Positions 27,101-37,700 of a DNA stretch of 64,000 bases are shown piece after piece. Below the pieces are notes generated by a model. It was not told where the DNA came from. It saw nothing but the letters and a program-made list of their open reading frames with translations, and made no database searches. Source of the DNA: Pratylenchus scribneri (taxonomy: Eukaryota; Nematoda; Chromadorea; Rhabditida; Pratylenchidae); NCBI GenBank assembly GCA_030063045.1, contig JAQSEB010000058.1:1116001-1180000 (forward strand). The letters are read 5' to 3'. The number at the start of each line of letters is the position of its first letter. Position 1 is the first letter of the stretch. The position numbers and the translations under genes were made by a program.

Positions 27101-29187
27101 GTTAATTGTTAATTAAAAACTGCGAAAAAAATGAAAAAAATGGAGTCAAAAAAACCAGGGGAAAATGACATGAAATATGCCAAAAGATTATTCAATTAAC
27201 AATTTCAGAAGCGCCTCCACCGTGCTTGATGACGAACTCCACCATCAAAATGGCACCAAATTCGGCATTGATCATCGGCACCGATCCACCCCATCTTCGC
27301 CATATGTGAATGGAGCCGGAGGTTTTCCAGCAAACCGTCCACCCGGATTCCGTGCAAGTGCCCAACAATTGAGGCAAAAACATTGGGGCCAATCCGTGCT
27401 TTCTTCCAGCAGTGAGGATGAAGAAGATGAGAGGGCAATGAGGAGGAGAAGAGGGGATGAAGTGGATGATGGCGAAGATGATGACGATGATGATGATGAT
27501 GATGATGTGGAGGTGGAAGTGGAGGAAATGGTTGGAGGGCCAATGTGCGAACAGGATTCGGACACGGGAATGGTGAATTCCCTTATTTAATTATATTCAT
27601 TGTCAGTGATTAGAAGGCATATTTCCTAATTTGTTTGAATCCCTTTGTACTAAATTTTTGAGAATAAAGACATTAATTTTGGGAATAGAAGTGATAGGGG
27701 AATGCCGCCTTAATTGGCCTAAAATTCCATTATCGGGCAAATTTCCCCTATAAGCCTTTTTGAATATTATAAATATAAAGAAGCCATCAACACTTTCCTT
27801 CATTATTTACGGCTTATAGTATTCTCCTCCAGTCGAGGAAATATTAATTCGTTTAATTGGAGAGAAAAAATGGATTAGCTTGGCCAAAATTCCCATTATA
27901 AGGCAACTTCTTCCAAGGCTTTTCATTTCAATCTGTCCCTTGGAAAACCTAGAATAAATAAACCAATTCCTTCCTGCCTAACCCCCAAAATAATATTCAG
28001 GAAAGTATGTCATCAACGAGTGCCTCTGGCTCCGGTGGAAAGGGAAGAGGCGGTACCGCCATTTTCAATGTGGCCAAAGGCGGCAATTTAGGCCAACTTG
28101 CGCACAGCAAGAAAATAACTGCGCAAAGGAGAATGGGTTCAAATGGTCTGTTTTCCCTCTGATTTTGGTGAATTTTGCCCACGGTTTCAGGAGCAATTCC
28201 GCCCACAATTCCCCCACATGGTTTTGGCTATTTGCTTGATGAACATCGACCACAACAATCAACGGAAATGGCTGGAGTGGATGAGCATGAAGCGGAGGTG
28301 AAACGCCTTAAGGAATTGGCAGTGGATGTGGCCCGGTTGAACAATGAAAAAGGGGATTTGTTGAGGCAAAATGTGACTTGCCGAACGGACATCAAGAAGT
28401 TGAAGGAGAGGTGAATATCAAATGAAATGGGGAAAGAAAAATAATGGAGGGTGGTAGGAATGGGAGCATAGTAGATGAATATTTGGAGAATTTGGACTGG
28501 AAAATTCAGCAAATTTTTCTTGTATTTATTATTTTTGGCCTGGCATTTATGTTATTTTTACACAGGAGAAAGGGAAATAATGGGGGTGATGTGAATGGGA
28601 GTATAGGAGATGGACATTTTGAAAAATTTTTTGAGCTGGAAATTCAGCAAATTATTCTTGTAATTATTATTATTATATTAACCACAAATTTATGATTTAT
28701 TAGCTTGAGATTTTTAAGACCATAGGGATTTTAATTTTTCACCGCCAATGTACTGCGTAGTCCAGTGGTAGAATGCTTGCCTTTAATACCGTTGGATGAG
28801 GGTTCTATTCCCAGTGTGGGCAAATGTTTTTTTTTTCAATCTTAATTCATTTATTTTCAATTAAAAATGAATTAATTTTGTAGGCAATCAATGTTAACAA
28901 TGGAACTCGATCGAGCCAATGTGGAGATCCAGAGGCTCAAGAAATTGTTGAAGCGTCCTTCGGATGGTTCGGATGTGTCGAATTTGTCCACCGGATCCTC
29001 CCAAATGTTGGCCACCACCAAAACAGCAACAGGAAAACCCATTGAATTGGCCATCAATCCCGCAACATTGATGTTCTTTGGTGAAGAATCACCGGCTGGG
29101 GCACAACGGCATTTGCCGACAAGGAATGGCCAAAACCAAGAGAAGACGACGACAACAGATTTTCACGTGTTCAGTGCCAATCAATAG
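12188..29187 (+). CDS. RAP1GAP: Rap GTPase-activating protein, long form with N-terminal GoLoco motif
   Basis: Exons 12188-12462, 15018-15243, 22894-22974, 23402-23822, 24432-24599, 24651-24823, 25442-26073, 26275-26697, 27209-27572, 28001-28145, 28191-28410 and 28884-29187 join in phase to 1143 residues. The second exon encodes a GoLoco motif, [20 protein letters not shown], with the Gln-Arg that contacts GDP on Galpha-i/o. The RapGAP domain follows: HRIILRT-like core, [31 protein letters not shown] and [12 protein letters not shown], which carries the catalytic Asn thumb; then [13 protein letters not shown]. Next come a basic SRSVSQ stretch, Ser-rich linkers, a poly-Asp run near 27480 and a C-terminal coiled coil (28191-28980). 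The protein switches off Rap1 at membranes, and GoLoco may link it to Galpha-i. Joining 12188-12462 to 15018 rests on phase and splice sites only; the start codon there is tentative. Confidence 0.85.
12613..12946. repeat. Foldback element A, copy 6
   Basis: Lies in the first intron of the RapGAP long form. Left arm near ATATTTCAACAAGGAAGCCG; right arm ends AAAAGAATGGCCCCAGAT. Confidence 0.85.
13682..13950. repeat. Foldback element A, copy 7
   Basis: Shorter copy with a reduced loop. Left arm TTCTTTTGGCCATAACTC, right arm GGATATGGCCAAAAGAACGG. An open frame running through it (13510-14103) is an artefact of the element. Confidence 0.85.
14078..14099 (+). repeat. Poly-C run of 22
   Basis: Uninterrupted C homopolymer between CCATGTGCCCATTTCCT and ATAAAACGG. 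The length may be imprecise, because such runs are prone to sequencing and assembly error. Confidence 0.9.
14650..14960. repeat. Foldback element A, copy 8
   Basis: Left arm CATAGCTCAACAAGGAAGCA; right arm degraded (TTTGTAGGCGACATTTAGAG). It ends about 60 bp before the GoLoco exon of the RapGAP gene. Confidence 0.8.
15018..15243 (+). CDS. RAP1GAP: GoLoco-encoding exon of the RapGAP gene
   Basis: Clean exon: preceded by TTTTCATATTTTCAG and followed by GTAAGG. It encodes about 75 residues with no stop. The motif [17 protein letters not shown] closely matches the GoLoco of vertebrate Rap1GAP (IEKMQGSRMDEQRC-type), which binds inactive Galpha-i. The exon ends in phase 0, compatible with the exon at 22894, 7.6 kb away. 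The upstream end needs two bases from a previous exon, which the exon ending at 12462 supplies. Isoforms that start at 21728 would lack this motif. Confidence 0.85.
15741..16246. repeat. Foldback element A, nested copies 9a/9b
   Basis: Two left arms in tandem (15741-15850 and 15930-16035, both with TCTCAACAAGGAAG) are followed by a single right arm (16139-16225). One copy probably inserted into or recombined with another. Confidence 0.8.
17190..17670 (+). repeat. Tandem duplication, ~270-bp unit
   Basis: Two diverged copies. Both contain a GCCGCCTC..AA(A)GGGCAAAT segment (17235, 17539) followed by ATCGC(T/C)CGAGGCGTCAATTT (17361, 17617). Non-coding, within the long RapGAP intron. Confidence 0.65.
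17878..18262 (+). repeat. Tandem duplication, ~230-bp unit
   Basis: CCCTGAATTCCT, CTAACAGTAAATTAAACC and AATTCTTCGCCATC recur in order in two blocks starting near 17880 and 18111. Non-coding. Confidence 0.6.
19292..19615. repeat. Foldback element A, copy 10
   Basis: Left arm GGGCCATAGCTCATCAAGAG; right arm with CTTTCTAGAGGAAACTTTGG and GGCTATGGCCAAAAGAACGG. Lies in the RapGAP intron. Confidence 0.85.
20217..20552 (+). repeat. Upstream copy of the RapGAP internal promoter and start codons
   Basis: From CATAAATCGCTGATAAAAA to AAATGGCAGCGGTGGTAAGT, this region is collinear with 21426-21742. It includes an ATG at 20537 encoding Met-Ala-Ala-Val, followed directly by a good donor (GTAAGT). It could be a relic or an alternative mini-exon; spliced to 22894 it would stay in frame. 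Confidence 0.7.
20640..21330 (+). repeat. Minisatellite, ~24-bp unit with 18-mer variants (family 2)
   Basis: About 25 copies of AATAATTCCGCCTGGCGAAC plus TTAG, mixed with short TTTTAATTCCGCCTG units. The array lies exactly between the two copies of the duplicated promoter region. The inverse array is at 24957-25290. Confidence 0.95.
21426..21742 (+). promoter_or_regulatory. Putative internal promoter region of the RapGAP short form
   Basis: Immediately precedes the ATG at 21728 and is a duplicate of 20217-20552, offset about 1.2 kb. Conserved blocks include CATAAATCGCTGA, CACAAAAACATTC, AATAATCCGCGC and CATTTGTTGAC. No splice acceptor is seen just before the ATG, so transcription may start close by. 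Confidence 0.45.
21728..22801 (+). CDS. RAP1GAP: Alternative first exon of RapGAP (358-residue basic N-terminus)
   Basis: ATG at 21728 opens a 358-codon exon with donor GTAAGG at 22802, phase 0, joining the exon at 22894. The predicted short-promoter protein has 1334 residues. The N-terminus is basic and probably disordered: Arg-rich start ([11 protein letters not shown]), Ser/Pro stretches, PPPPSF near residue 140 and a Lys/Arg/Gly cluster ([13 protein letters not shown]). No known domain is seen and the GoLoco motif is absent, so this form should differ in G-protein coupling and targeting. Phase match and codon quality are strong; promoter use is inferred. Confidence 0.75.
23060..23200 (-). 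repeat. Dispersed ~115-bp element, copy 4
   Basis: Inverse of the element at 3147-3260 (TACCGTACCATCTCACTTCC, then GAATAAAAGAATATGC). Located in the RapGAP intron 22975-23401. Confidence 0.65.
23951..24272. repeat. Foldback element A, copy 11
   Basis: Fills most of the RapGAP intron 23823-24431. Starts GTACATCGGGCCGTTATTTT; right arm has TAGAGGACCCTTTGAACTTT. Confidence 0.85.
24957..25290 (+). repeat. Minisatellite, ~28-bp unit (family 2, inverse orientation)
   Basis: About 12 near-identical copies of CAGGCGGAATTATTAAAACT plus TAGTCAAC, inside the RapGAP intron 24824-25441. It is the reverse complement theme of the array at 20640-21330, so the two arrays form a large inverted pair about 4 kb apart. 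Confidence 0.95.
26720..27036. repeat. Foldback element A, copy 12
   Basis: In the RapGAP intron 26698-27208. The right arm is well preserved (CCACTTTTTAGAGGATATTT, GAGCTATGGCC). Confidence 0.85.
28748..28826 (+). repeat. tRNA-like sequence, probably pseudogene or SINE head
   Basis: TAGTCCAGTGGTAGAATGC resembles a D-arm/A box and GGGTTCTATTCCC a T-arm/B box at tRNA spacing. Acceptor and anticodon stems do not pair, so a working tRNA is unlikely. Lies in the last RapGAP intron. Confidence 0.4.
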
Positions 29188-29574
29188 GCCAATTAAAAGA
29201 ATTAATTAATTAGAATTGACCTTGCCTAATTCCTGTGAAAATTATTCAAATTCTTCGCAAAAGAAAATAGCAAATGTATCAGAAAATTGATGATTTGTTC
29301 CCAATTTTTATATGTACCATATTCTTTTTGGAGTGGATCATTGTTTCGCTTTTAATCATTTATTCATTTTATTCATAAAATTGTAAAAAAAATGAGAAAT
29401 CTCCGCTACTATTTCCTCAAAATTTCACGCTCTTTCCCCCAATTTTTCATTCTTTATTACCTCCCCCACACTTTCATCAATTTATCAAACTTTTTTTTAT
29501 TGAATTTTATCATTTATGTGTGTGAAAATATGCCAAAATAAATTATAAATATTATTTAAAATATATTTCCAAAT
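29188..29574. other. Convergent 3' ends of RapGAP and MED27
   Basis: No gene. AT-rich 3' untranslated DNA with AATAAA near 29537 for the plus-strand RapGAP transcript. Confidence 0.6.
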
Positions 29575-31745
29575 TCATTTGCAAGCGGCGTGGGCCTTTG
29601 AATGATGATCAAATGCGGTGACTGTGCTGAAATCCCGTAGTTTCTTCCGGCACCGTAAACATGTTTGATCGATGATTATGCATCGAGCGAATTGGCCGAA
29701 AACAATTGTCATAAATTTGGGGCTGGCCACATTGTTCACATTGTTGCCAAGCATTGTGACAATCTGCGAGGGGAATTGGAGGAATTAAATTTGCAAATAA
29801 TTAATTTGATGAAAAACATTGAAAATGCCGAAAAAGATAGTAATGATTCAGCAGAAGTATATTCTAGATCACTAAACCTTATATTCAATATAGATCTTAA
29901 CAAAGCGCATCATTTGATTATATTTTGGCCTAAGACTTAACCAATTCTGAGTTAGTTTTGAACCATTAAACCAAAATGAGTTTAAACCGTTTAATACCAT
30001 TTAATTTGGACCAAACCATAACAAATTATATACCATTCAATGCGTCTTGACGAGTTCTATCGAATAGTATATATTATATTTTATGAATACAGTAGGATAA
30101 AATCTTAAACCATTATAATTTTTTTTGTGCTTACTTACTCTATTTTCGGCAATTTCAATGTTTTTTTTTCGAAAAATCAAATACTATCCAATTAAAAATG
30201 TAAACATACATTTTGGCAAAGCATATTCCCATAAATTGTCAATTTTTGGTACAACTCAAAACGGCTGGAGACGCTCAAATCAATCTGCAATTTGGATTGA
30301 TTTAATTAGGTGGGGAATGTAAATTAAATTTAGGATGGTAATTAATTTATAAAAAAATTGGATTAATTTATAAAAGAAAAAAATTTTTGGAGACATAAAA
30401 CTTCAGCAAATCATGTTCCTTTGTAAACCGTATCCTCCATGAAGGATAAAAAATGATTTGACCCCAAGGGGAATTGAACCACCGACCTTCGTGCGTTGAA
30501 GCAAGGATTCTATCCACTATACTATTCATGTCATGCATTACCTAATTTTAATTCTAATAAGTCTCAAAAAAGTACTTTGTTTTTTGTTATTTTTTATGTC
30601 AAGTTCTAAGAATAAAAATATATGGCCTTAAAACCTACTAAATATACAGATTTTTCGACATAAAAAATTTTGGGCAAAATTTAAATCTAATTATTTTTCA
30701 AATCATTTTTCCCCTCTCATTCACCTGTTTTCGATTGCCAATCCCCGGGAATTGTTCATATTTCCAATCTTCATGTGGTGCCATAAAATGAACATATTCA
30801 ATGATGCCATTGTTGATGAAAAGCAAAAATTTTTGTAGGCAAACCATTTGGCCATCGGATGTTCGACTCTTTGGGACGGCAAAATATTTTAACTGAAAAG
30901 TGAATTTTTTTGGAATTAATAAATAAAAAATGCAAACCTCAATGACGGAATGGAGTATTGATCGTTCCAACACATTATGGACAATTTTATATTCATATGG
31001 GAGATCGGGGATTTTGAATGGGCGATTTTGCCGCATAAAATCAAAAAAATAATCCATAAATTTGCTTTGCTGATTTGATGGATCGGCGCGCATTTGTTGT
31101 ATTTGGGCCGATTGTTGCTCATTTTGTACATTCCATTTATGGGCCAATGTCAATTTGCGGTTCCTTTGCTGCGTCAATGGTTGAATATTGCCAATTTTGA
31201 ATAAATGATAGGCAAAATCAATAAAATTCTTAATTTATTTTTTTTATTCATAAATTTAATAAAAAAGAATACCCCAGTACTTTCTGACCAACTAAAAACA
31301 TTGCGAGTGTTGGAATAGGTCTCTTTCATTTGAGGATTTATGGCACAATCCAGCAGAAAATTGTTCAATTTATTCACCATCAACGAGTTGGGCGTTTGAG
31401 ATGGAAGCATTTTTGCCTCGGCTTCCAATTTTCTAAAAAATTTAACATTTATTTTGGCCAATCTCCTCTATTGTTTACTCATATTCACTGTTCATTTGTT
31501 GTGCATATTTGTCAATGCTTTCTTTGATCTTCTCAAATGTTTGCGGTTGTTCCGTTGCATTTTCTCCAAGACTATTGCAGGCCAATACATTATGTGCATT
31601 TAAAACAATGCTTTTTAGCATTCGAAGATGTTGTAAACCTAAATAAACAACGATTAATTGATTTGTTTTCCTTAAAATGATGCTTACATTTTCCCATAGA
31701 AGTGAATAATTGTGCATTTTGTTGTTGAATATCGCCGATATCCAT
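29575..31745 (-). CDS. MED27: Mediator complex subunit 27
   Basis: Exons 31745-31688, 31638-31479, 31432-31273, 31168-30938, 30892-30725 and 29763-29575 join in phase to 321 residues; vertebrate MED27 has about 311. Mediator bridges transcription factors and RNA polymerase II, with MED27 in the upper tail. Recognition rests mainly on the C-terminus, a zinc-binding-like CLRC followed by LRDFSTVTAF and a final Cys, matching the MED27 pattern C-x2-C-K-x-L ... FRTLEAFH. The N-terminal helices (LQHLRMLKSIVLNAHNVLAC) and LPYEYKIVHNVLERS support it. In-frame TAA lies four codons before the chosen ATG. The third exon's 3' splice point (GGG/GTATTC) is the least certain. The last intron (962 bp) holds repeats. 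Starts divergently from MRPL41, 393 bp away. Confidence 0.8.
29940..30110 (+). repeat. Dispersed repeat B, copy 1
   Basis: Contains TTTGAACCATTAAACC, GTTTAAACCGTTTAATACC and ATATACCATTCAATGCGTCT. Other copies: 33475-33680 (inverse), 50590-50830 (diverged), 52140-52310 (inverse) and 53880-54145. In the last MED27 intron. Confidence 0.75.
30455..30537 (-). repeat. tRNA-like sequence
   Basis: Read on the minus strand: AGTATAGTGGATAGAATCC (D-arm-like), GGTGGTTCAATTCCCC (T-arm/B box) and GGGGTC near the 3' end. The acceptor stem pairs only partly and the anticodon stem is poor, so a pseudogene or SINE head is more likely than a tRNA gene. Confidence 0.4.
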
Positions 31746-32138
31746 TCGGAATTATGCAGAATTTTAATCTAAAATGTATAAAATTAATTATTAATTAGAA
31801 TTCTAGCCGATCAGGAATCAAATCGAACGAGATCATGAAGCGAAGAGGGATACTTCTAAATAATTTAATTTATATTTTGGCATTCTGCAATTAATGGAAA
31901 AATATAATGAATAATAGAGAAAAAGAGGAATGAGGCAGTGTGCAAATAGAATAAAGTGATGTTGAGAGAGTAAATAAGAATCTTAAAACCTTAACCCTAA
32001 TTCTAAAGGTTTAAACAAGTTTTTTGGTTTAATTACTTTTTGTGATGAGTTAAATACGATTCCCGAGCATTTGTCAAGCTTTTTTCTACCAAAGATTACA
32101 ATAATTTAATTAATCTTCTAATTTATTTCAGTCTTTAA
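31746..32138. promoter_or_regulatory. Divergent intergenic region, MED27 / MRPL41
   Basis: About 390 bp between two divergent start codons. It should hold both promoters, but I see no named motif. Confidence 0.4.
32122..32131 (+). promoter_or_regulatory. Putative spliced-leader acceptor before MRPL41
   Basis: TTTATTTCAG ends 7 bases before the MRPL41 ATG with no upstream coding exon, as expected for nematode trans-splicing. Confidence 0.5.
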
Positions 32139-32810
32139 ATGGTGCGAACATTATTTCCACCGCAATTCCGTTCGGCATGGATGTTTGTGAAGAAAGGAGA
32201 AAAGGGGCAACGAAAAATCGGCCCAATGTTCTATGAAAAGCATAAATGGCCAGGCAGAAACAGAGAATTTCCGGAGCTTTCACCAAAATTTCGACAAAAT
32301 AATCGACCAGAATTGAGAGGTTTGGAATTTTACATGAACCATCTAATTATTTATTAATTATAGGATACACGGGCGTACAAAATGTTGGCTTCATAGACCA
32401 AGAGACTGGGCAATTTGTAGCAGTTCCGGAGATGGCGCAGGAAATTGTTGTTCCTGATCTTTCAAATTGTTCACTGAAACCATATGTTTCATACAGGACT
32501 GATGTGGAGATTAGAAAAAGGTGAAAATTTTATTATCTTCTCAAATATATTTTATGCAATTTTAAGAGAGCTAAAATATGAACAATTGTTGGTTAAACAT
32601 GGCAGTCATGAAAAGGCGATTGACAATGCAAAACAGAACGATGAAATTTGGCCACCACCGCCGACCACTCCAAAATTCCTTTTTGATTATTTTTATGCGG
32701 ACAAAATCCGAGAAGATTATGGACAAGAACAGAAGCCAAAGAAGAAGAGAACTAGACAATCCGTCAATTGGGCTGATAGACTAAATATTATGAATTATTT
32801 GAAGAAATAA
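32139..32810 (+). CDS. MRPL41: Mitochondrial large ribosomal subunit protein L41
   Basis: Exons 32139-32319, 32364-32520 and 32567-32810 join in phase to 193 residues, longer than the roughly 137 of mammals. The diagnostic block is GFIDQETGQFVAVPEMAQEI followed by VVPDLSNCSLKPYVSY, which matches L41 ([22 protein letters not shown] type). The N-terminus is basic, as for a matrix-imported ribosomal protein. The C-terminus is extended and Lys/Arg-rich. A component of the mitoribosome. Followed 124 bp later by NDUFB8 on the same strand. Confidence 0.93.
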
Positions 32811-32934
32811 ATTACAGTTTTGTTAAAATTTTATCAAATTAAATGTTTTAAATTTGTAAATTAACAAATTTATTTATTATTATTTTTATTTTGAATTAAT
32901 CGACATTTTTGAAGCAAATTTCCACCATAAGCAA

Positions 32935-34562
32935 ATGACAGTTGTGCTTTTCTTGAAGCGAGCACTGCACACCACAAAATTCAATTGTAGGTTTTTGGAT
33001 TTTCTATTTTAACTTGAATGAATATTAAATTTATTTACTTTTAAGGTCGTGGTGCTGTATCGCAGCCCGGATGGTATCCAAGGTAAACAAATTAATCGGA
33101 ATTTTGATAATAAATCGAATATTAAAATAATTCAAATCTAAAAATGAATTGTAATTTCAAAAATTTGAAGAGACCATATGCCTGGGAATTATCCAAAAAC
33201 GGAAGAGGAACGGCGTGCAGCGGCCATAAAGTATGGAATGCGACCAGAAGATTATGAGTAAGCATTTTTCTGACGAAATCAAATTAAAAATAAAACTATT
33301 TAGGCCATATCATCCCGACGATCCATTAAATCACATGGGCGATTATCCGGATCCAGGAGTGGTCACATATTTGCATAAAGGTTCATATTCAAAGAAATTA
33401 TTTAAATTTGCAAAAAATGAAATGTCAAAAAATAATACATTATCAAAAACGGTTTAATCTTTAATGTTCCGTCCTAAAATCACAAACCATATATACCCAA
33501 AATAGGATAGAGCTGGAAGCTGCTGGTCAAGATGCATCGAATGGTATATAATTTGTTGTGGTTTGGGCAACAATTAAAGGGTATTAAAAATTAAACGGTT
33601 TAAACCTTATGCCAAAACATAAGCAATTAATGCATCTTGACGATTAAGTTTTAGGGGTTTTGGTCAGAACCAGAACCATTCAATTTTTTGGCAATTTCAA
33701 TCTTTTATTCGCCAAATCAAATATTTTCCGTATATTTTAAATTCCCTTTTTTCAATTTCACAGATCCTTATGAAGCATTTACGGACTCAGATTTCAAGCG
33801 GAATTGGTGTGAACCGGTGCCCCGTCAATTCACCCGCTATCGGCCCGATCGTTGGTCATACAATGGACTGGATGAGGAGGAATATGAATTGTATGGATTA
33901 ATTTTAAATAATATTAATTTATTTGAATATTTTTTTAGTATGAGCTTCGTCTCAAAAGTGCTTCCGGTGGTGGTTTTCGTTGGCTTTGTGTATTTATTAG
34001 TGTCATCCCGCAGTGAAATGATCAATAAATACAGGGCCTACATTCAGCTGAAAGTTAAAAATCCATCGGTAAGTGCAATTTAAATTAATTAAAATTTAAC
34101 AAAAATATTATCAAAGAATATTAGCTTTAAATTTGACAAGATTTATGCCATTAGATAGATAGTTGATAGTCTTATCCTGGTTGCTGGGATGTATATATTA
34201 AAATTTTAGGATTTAATTTAATGAACAAGAATTATGATCAAAAAATGGAAATTGGAACAAAATATATTCAAATTCTTTCCTGGAAGTACTTAAGCTTTTA
34301 TTAAATGAGAAAAATTCGTGTAGCCTCTCAACTCAACTAAGCCAATTTTTGGCCATAAATTTTTAAAATTATCGCAAATTCATCTTAATTTATTTAACAG
34401 ATGCCCAAACAATATCCATATGATTTCTACCGCTCATTCCCGTATGAGGATCCACGAAAATATCCAATTCTGAATTACACATTCGAACCGGCCGACAAAT
34501 GCGACCCGGAGGGCGACAATGCCAAACGACCATTCAACCCTTCGGAACGTGGTCAACTTTAG
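32935..34562 (+). CDS. NDUFB8: NADH:ubiquinone oxidoreductase subunit B8 (complex I)
   Basis: Seven exons (32935-32986, 33046-33082, 33171-33257, 33304-33380, 33764-33890, 33939-34068 and 34401-34562) give 223 residues in a single phase-consistent frame. Family markers: MPGNYPKTEEERRAAAIKYG, RPEDYEPYHPDDPLNHMGDY, a single membrane helix (VLPVVVFVGFVYLLVSS) and PKQYPYDFY in the tail. This accessory subunit sits in the distal membrane arm of complex I at the inner mitochondrial membrane. The N-terminus looks like a targeting sequence (MTVVLFLKRALHTT). Repeat B lies in the fourth intron. Confidence 0.93.
33475..33680 (-). repeat. Dispersed repeat B, copy 2
   Basis: Inverse copy: CGAATGGTATATAATTTGTT, then AACGGTTTAAACC. 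In the NDUFB8 intron. Confidence 0.7.
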
Positions 34563-34774
34563 ACGAAGAAAATGGGAAGAATAATCGAATAGTCCTTTAT
34601 GTTTTTTTTATAAAATGTGTAAATTTTGATAAATCATTTAAAAAAGCACGAAATTTTAATTATTAAACGATTTAATTAAATCGGACATTATTTTTATCAT
34701 TGAATTTATTTTAAAATTTATTCATTTTTAACGGTTATTTTTAGTTGCTTTTTTCTTTAAAATTAATTGATGTG

Positions 34775-37700
34775 ATGCACTATTTGGAGGCAATAATTGA
34801 GCGTTAGTTTTCTAAATATAATTTATTAATTTTTAAATTAAATTATAGTTTTGGAATATTTGCCGGAGGAGGTCCGGAAAAAATGCTTTGAACTTCAACA
34901 ATTGGATTTACAATATCAAGGTATATTTTAATGGTGTTTATTTAATTTAATTTACCAAAAAATCCTAACCAATTTTATTCCTTGAAATTTTGGATTATTC
35001 CTGAATTAAATATATTAAAATGGAAATTAATTTTTTTTAGAAAAAATGGAAAAACTCAAGGTGGACACCCGCGAGCTCACTTCATCCATGCAAACATTGC
35101 CTCAATTGGAATATGAACGAAGGAATAAGGATATTCAGCAGGTTTTTCCCTCTCTCAAATAAAATTTAAATTTGGTTTAATTTGAATTTAAAGCGCTACC
35201 AAGAGGCACACGAAATTGCGGATGAGAAGGTCCAAATAACGGAATATTTGCAATCCGTCCTCGAGAAATACCAGGAGCGAGTGATGAAGGAGCTGTTGGA
35301 TTTTAAGGCAGATTTGGAAATTGACAACCCTGGCGAAGTGGATTTGATCGAGAAAGGTTTGGTTTTGGTTTTAGAGGGGAATTAAATTATTTAATGAGCG
35401 GAAGTCCAATCCATTTTACCCAGATTAATTTTTTATTAATTATCTGCGTCCATTTTTGGCTCTGTTTTTCTTCCTCTTTTTCTAAATGCTCCAATTGCTA
35501 ACAAATTAGCTCTAACCTAAACCCAAATTTAAATCAAAAAAAAATCAGTAGGGATCAGTCCCGCCAGGTCAAAAATGTTGGATAAATTTTTAGCAAAAAA
35601 TCATGAATAAATTTAAATAAAATTACCCTAATTTAATTCTCAATAATTATTTCAGAATTCATCCAATCAATAATGAGCAGCAGCAGTTCAGCTGCCAGTC
35701 AAGACCAACAGCAGGGCAAACGTGGGGGAACACTTCAAGAACAATTGGCCGATAATTCCACCATCAATTTCAATGAGCAAATGGCATCAGCTTCAGCATT
35801 GTCGGCATCGGCACCGCTACAATCCACCTCCTCTACGGACCATCGATTAAATGGCTTTGGGTATTTATTTTATCCAAATTAATTAAATTTATTATTTATT
35901 CATCAAATTATACATAAATTTTTGTGAAAATTGCCATATTTTTATTTTTACGAGAAAAAAGGAATTTATTAAGATTTAGGAATTGTTTTAGGCTATTTTG
36001 CTCAAAAAAAGATAAAAAATTTATAAATTTTAATAAAATTATTTATTAAAATTTTAGGCAATCGTCGGTTGAAGGAACACCCAAAACGCATTTGCCATTC
36101 CAACATCGAAAATTGACTGGCCAATATGATGATTTCAAAGTGCCATATTTTGTGAGTGCTTTCATTCCAATTATTTTACATTAAAATTGCTTTTTCACAG
36201 CATCGACCATCCCAATCCGTTGATCGTATTTCAATGCTGCAAAGAGGCATAGGCTTTGATGAGGACATTTTCGACTCGGAAATTTCGCCTCCTAACAAAG
36301 TTTGTTCTAATCAATTATTTAAATTGAAATTTAAAACTTATTAAATTTAAATAAAATTTTTTTAAGAAAATTTTTAAAAACATTAACCAGAAATTTGACT
36401 AAAAAACATCTCCAACTCAAATAAAATTAATAATTTTTATTTGCAGCGACAAAAACCTTCTTCAAACCATTCTCAACGCTTATTGAGTATTGCTGGTGGA
36501 CTAATTTCAACTTCAAGTATCATAAAATTTCAATAAAAATAACAAAAAAAAAAAAAAAAATCACATTTTCAGGGGACAATTCTCCTCGGCCCGGCGGTTC
36601 CCATTCATCCAGCCATTCGCCCAATTCATCATTGACTTCTTCACCGGCCATTGGACATCCTCCTTTCTCCAAATTTCCATTCCATCCGCGTGTTTCGGCA
36701 ATGGCGACGGCCGAATCCACTTCCAATCAACAATTTTCAAAATCAATGCCATCCTCCTCATCAATGAGCGATCAACCATCTTCGTCCATATCCCGTCCAA
36801 CGACCATCAGAATGCCATCATTTGCTGAACCGCAAAGTTCCCATGGAAGACATAGAAAGTTAGATAAATGGGAATTAAATTGGGTCAGTTATTTTTTTTT
36901 CATCAGATTGACCAAAAAGGTTGAGCAAATGTTGAGTGAGAGCAGAATGCAAGGAGGGCAGCAAAATGTAATAAAAGAAAATATTTTAAACAATTATAAT
37001 CCTGCCTGACTAAGAATTAAAATTACTATCCAAATTAAAAATTACAATCTATTTTACAATTACAATCGCAATTACAATTTAGAAATTACAATTACAATTT
37101 AGAAATTACAATTACAATCGCAATTACAACTTAGAATTTACAATTACAATCGCAATTACAATTTAGAAATTACAATTACAATCGCAATTACAACTTAGAA
37201 TTTACAATTACAATCGCAATTACAATTTAGAAATTACAATTACAATTTAGAAATTACAATTACAATCGCAATTACAACTTAGAATTTACAATTACAATCG
37301 CAATTACAACTTAGAAATTACAATTACAATCGCAATTACAATTTAGATTTTACAATTACAATCGCAATTACAATTTAGATTTTACAATTACAATCGCAAT
37401 TACAATTTAGATTTTACAATTACAATCGCAATTACAATTTAGAAATTACAATTACAATTTAGAAATTACAATTACAATCGCAATTACAATTTAGAAATTA
37501 CAATTTAGAAATTACAATTACAATTTAGAAATTACAATTACAATCGCAATTACAACTTAGAATTTACAATTACAATCGCAATTACAACTTAGAATTTACA
37601 ATTACAATCGCAATTACAATTTAGAAATTACAATTACAATTCGCAATTACAACTTAGAAATTACAATTACAATTTAGAAATTACAATTACAATCGCAATT

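Noticed and set aside
27470..27520. GAT microsatellite as a non-coding repeat
   Set aside because: It is in frame inside RapGAP exon 8 and encodes a poly-Asp run.
28748..28826. Functional tRNA gene
   Set aside because: A and B box-like words are present but acceptor and anticodon stems do not pair.
29665..29940. Plus-strand frame of 91 codons resembling a coiled-coil protein
   Set aside because: It is the antisense of the MED27 terminal exon, which has an acceptor, a family signature and a stop on the minus strand.
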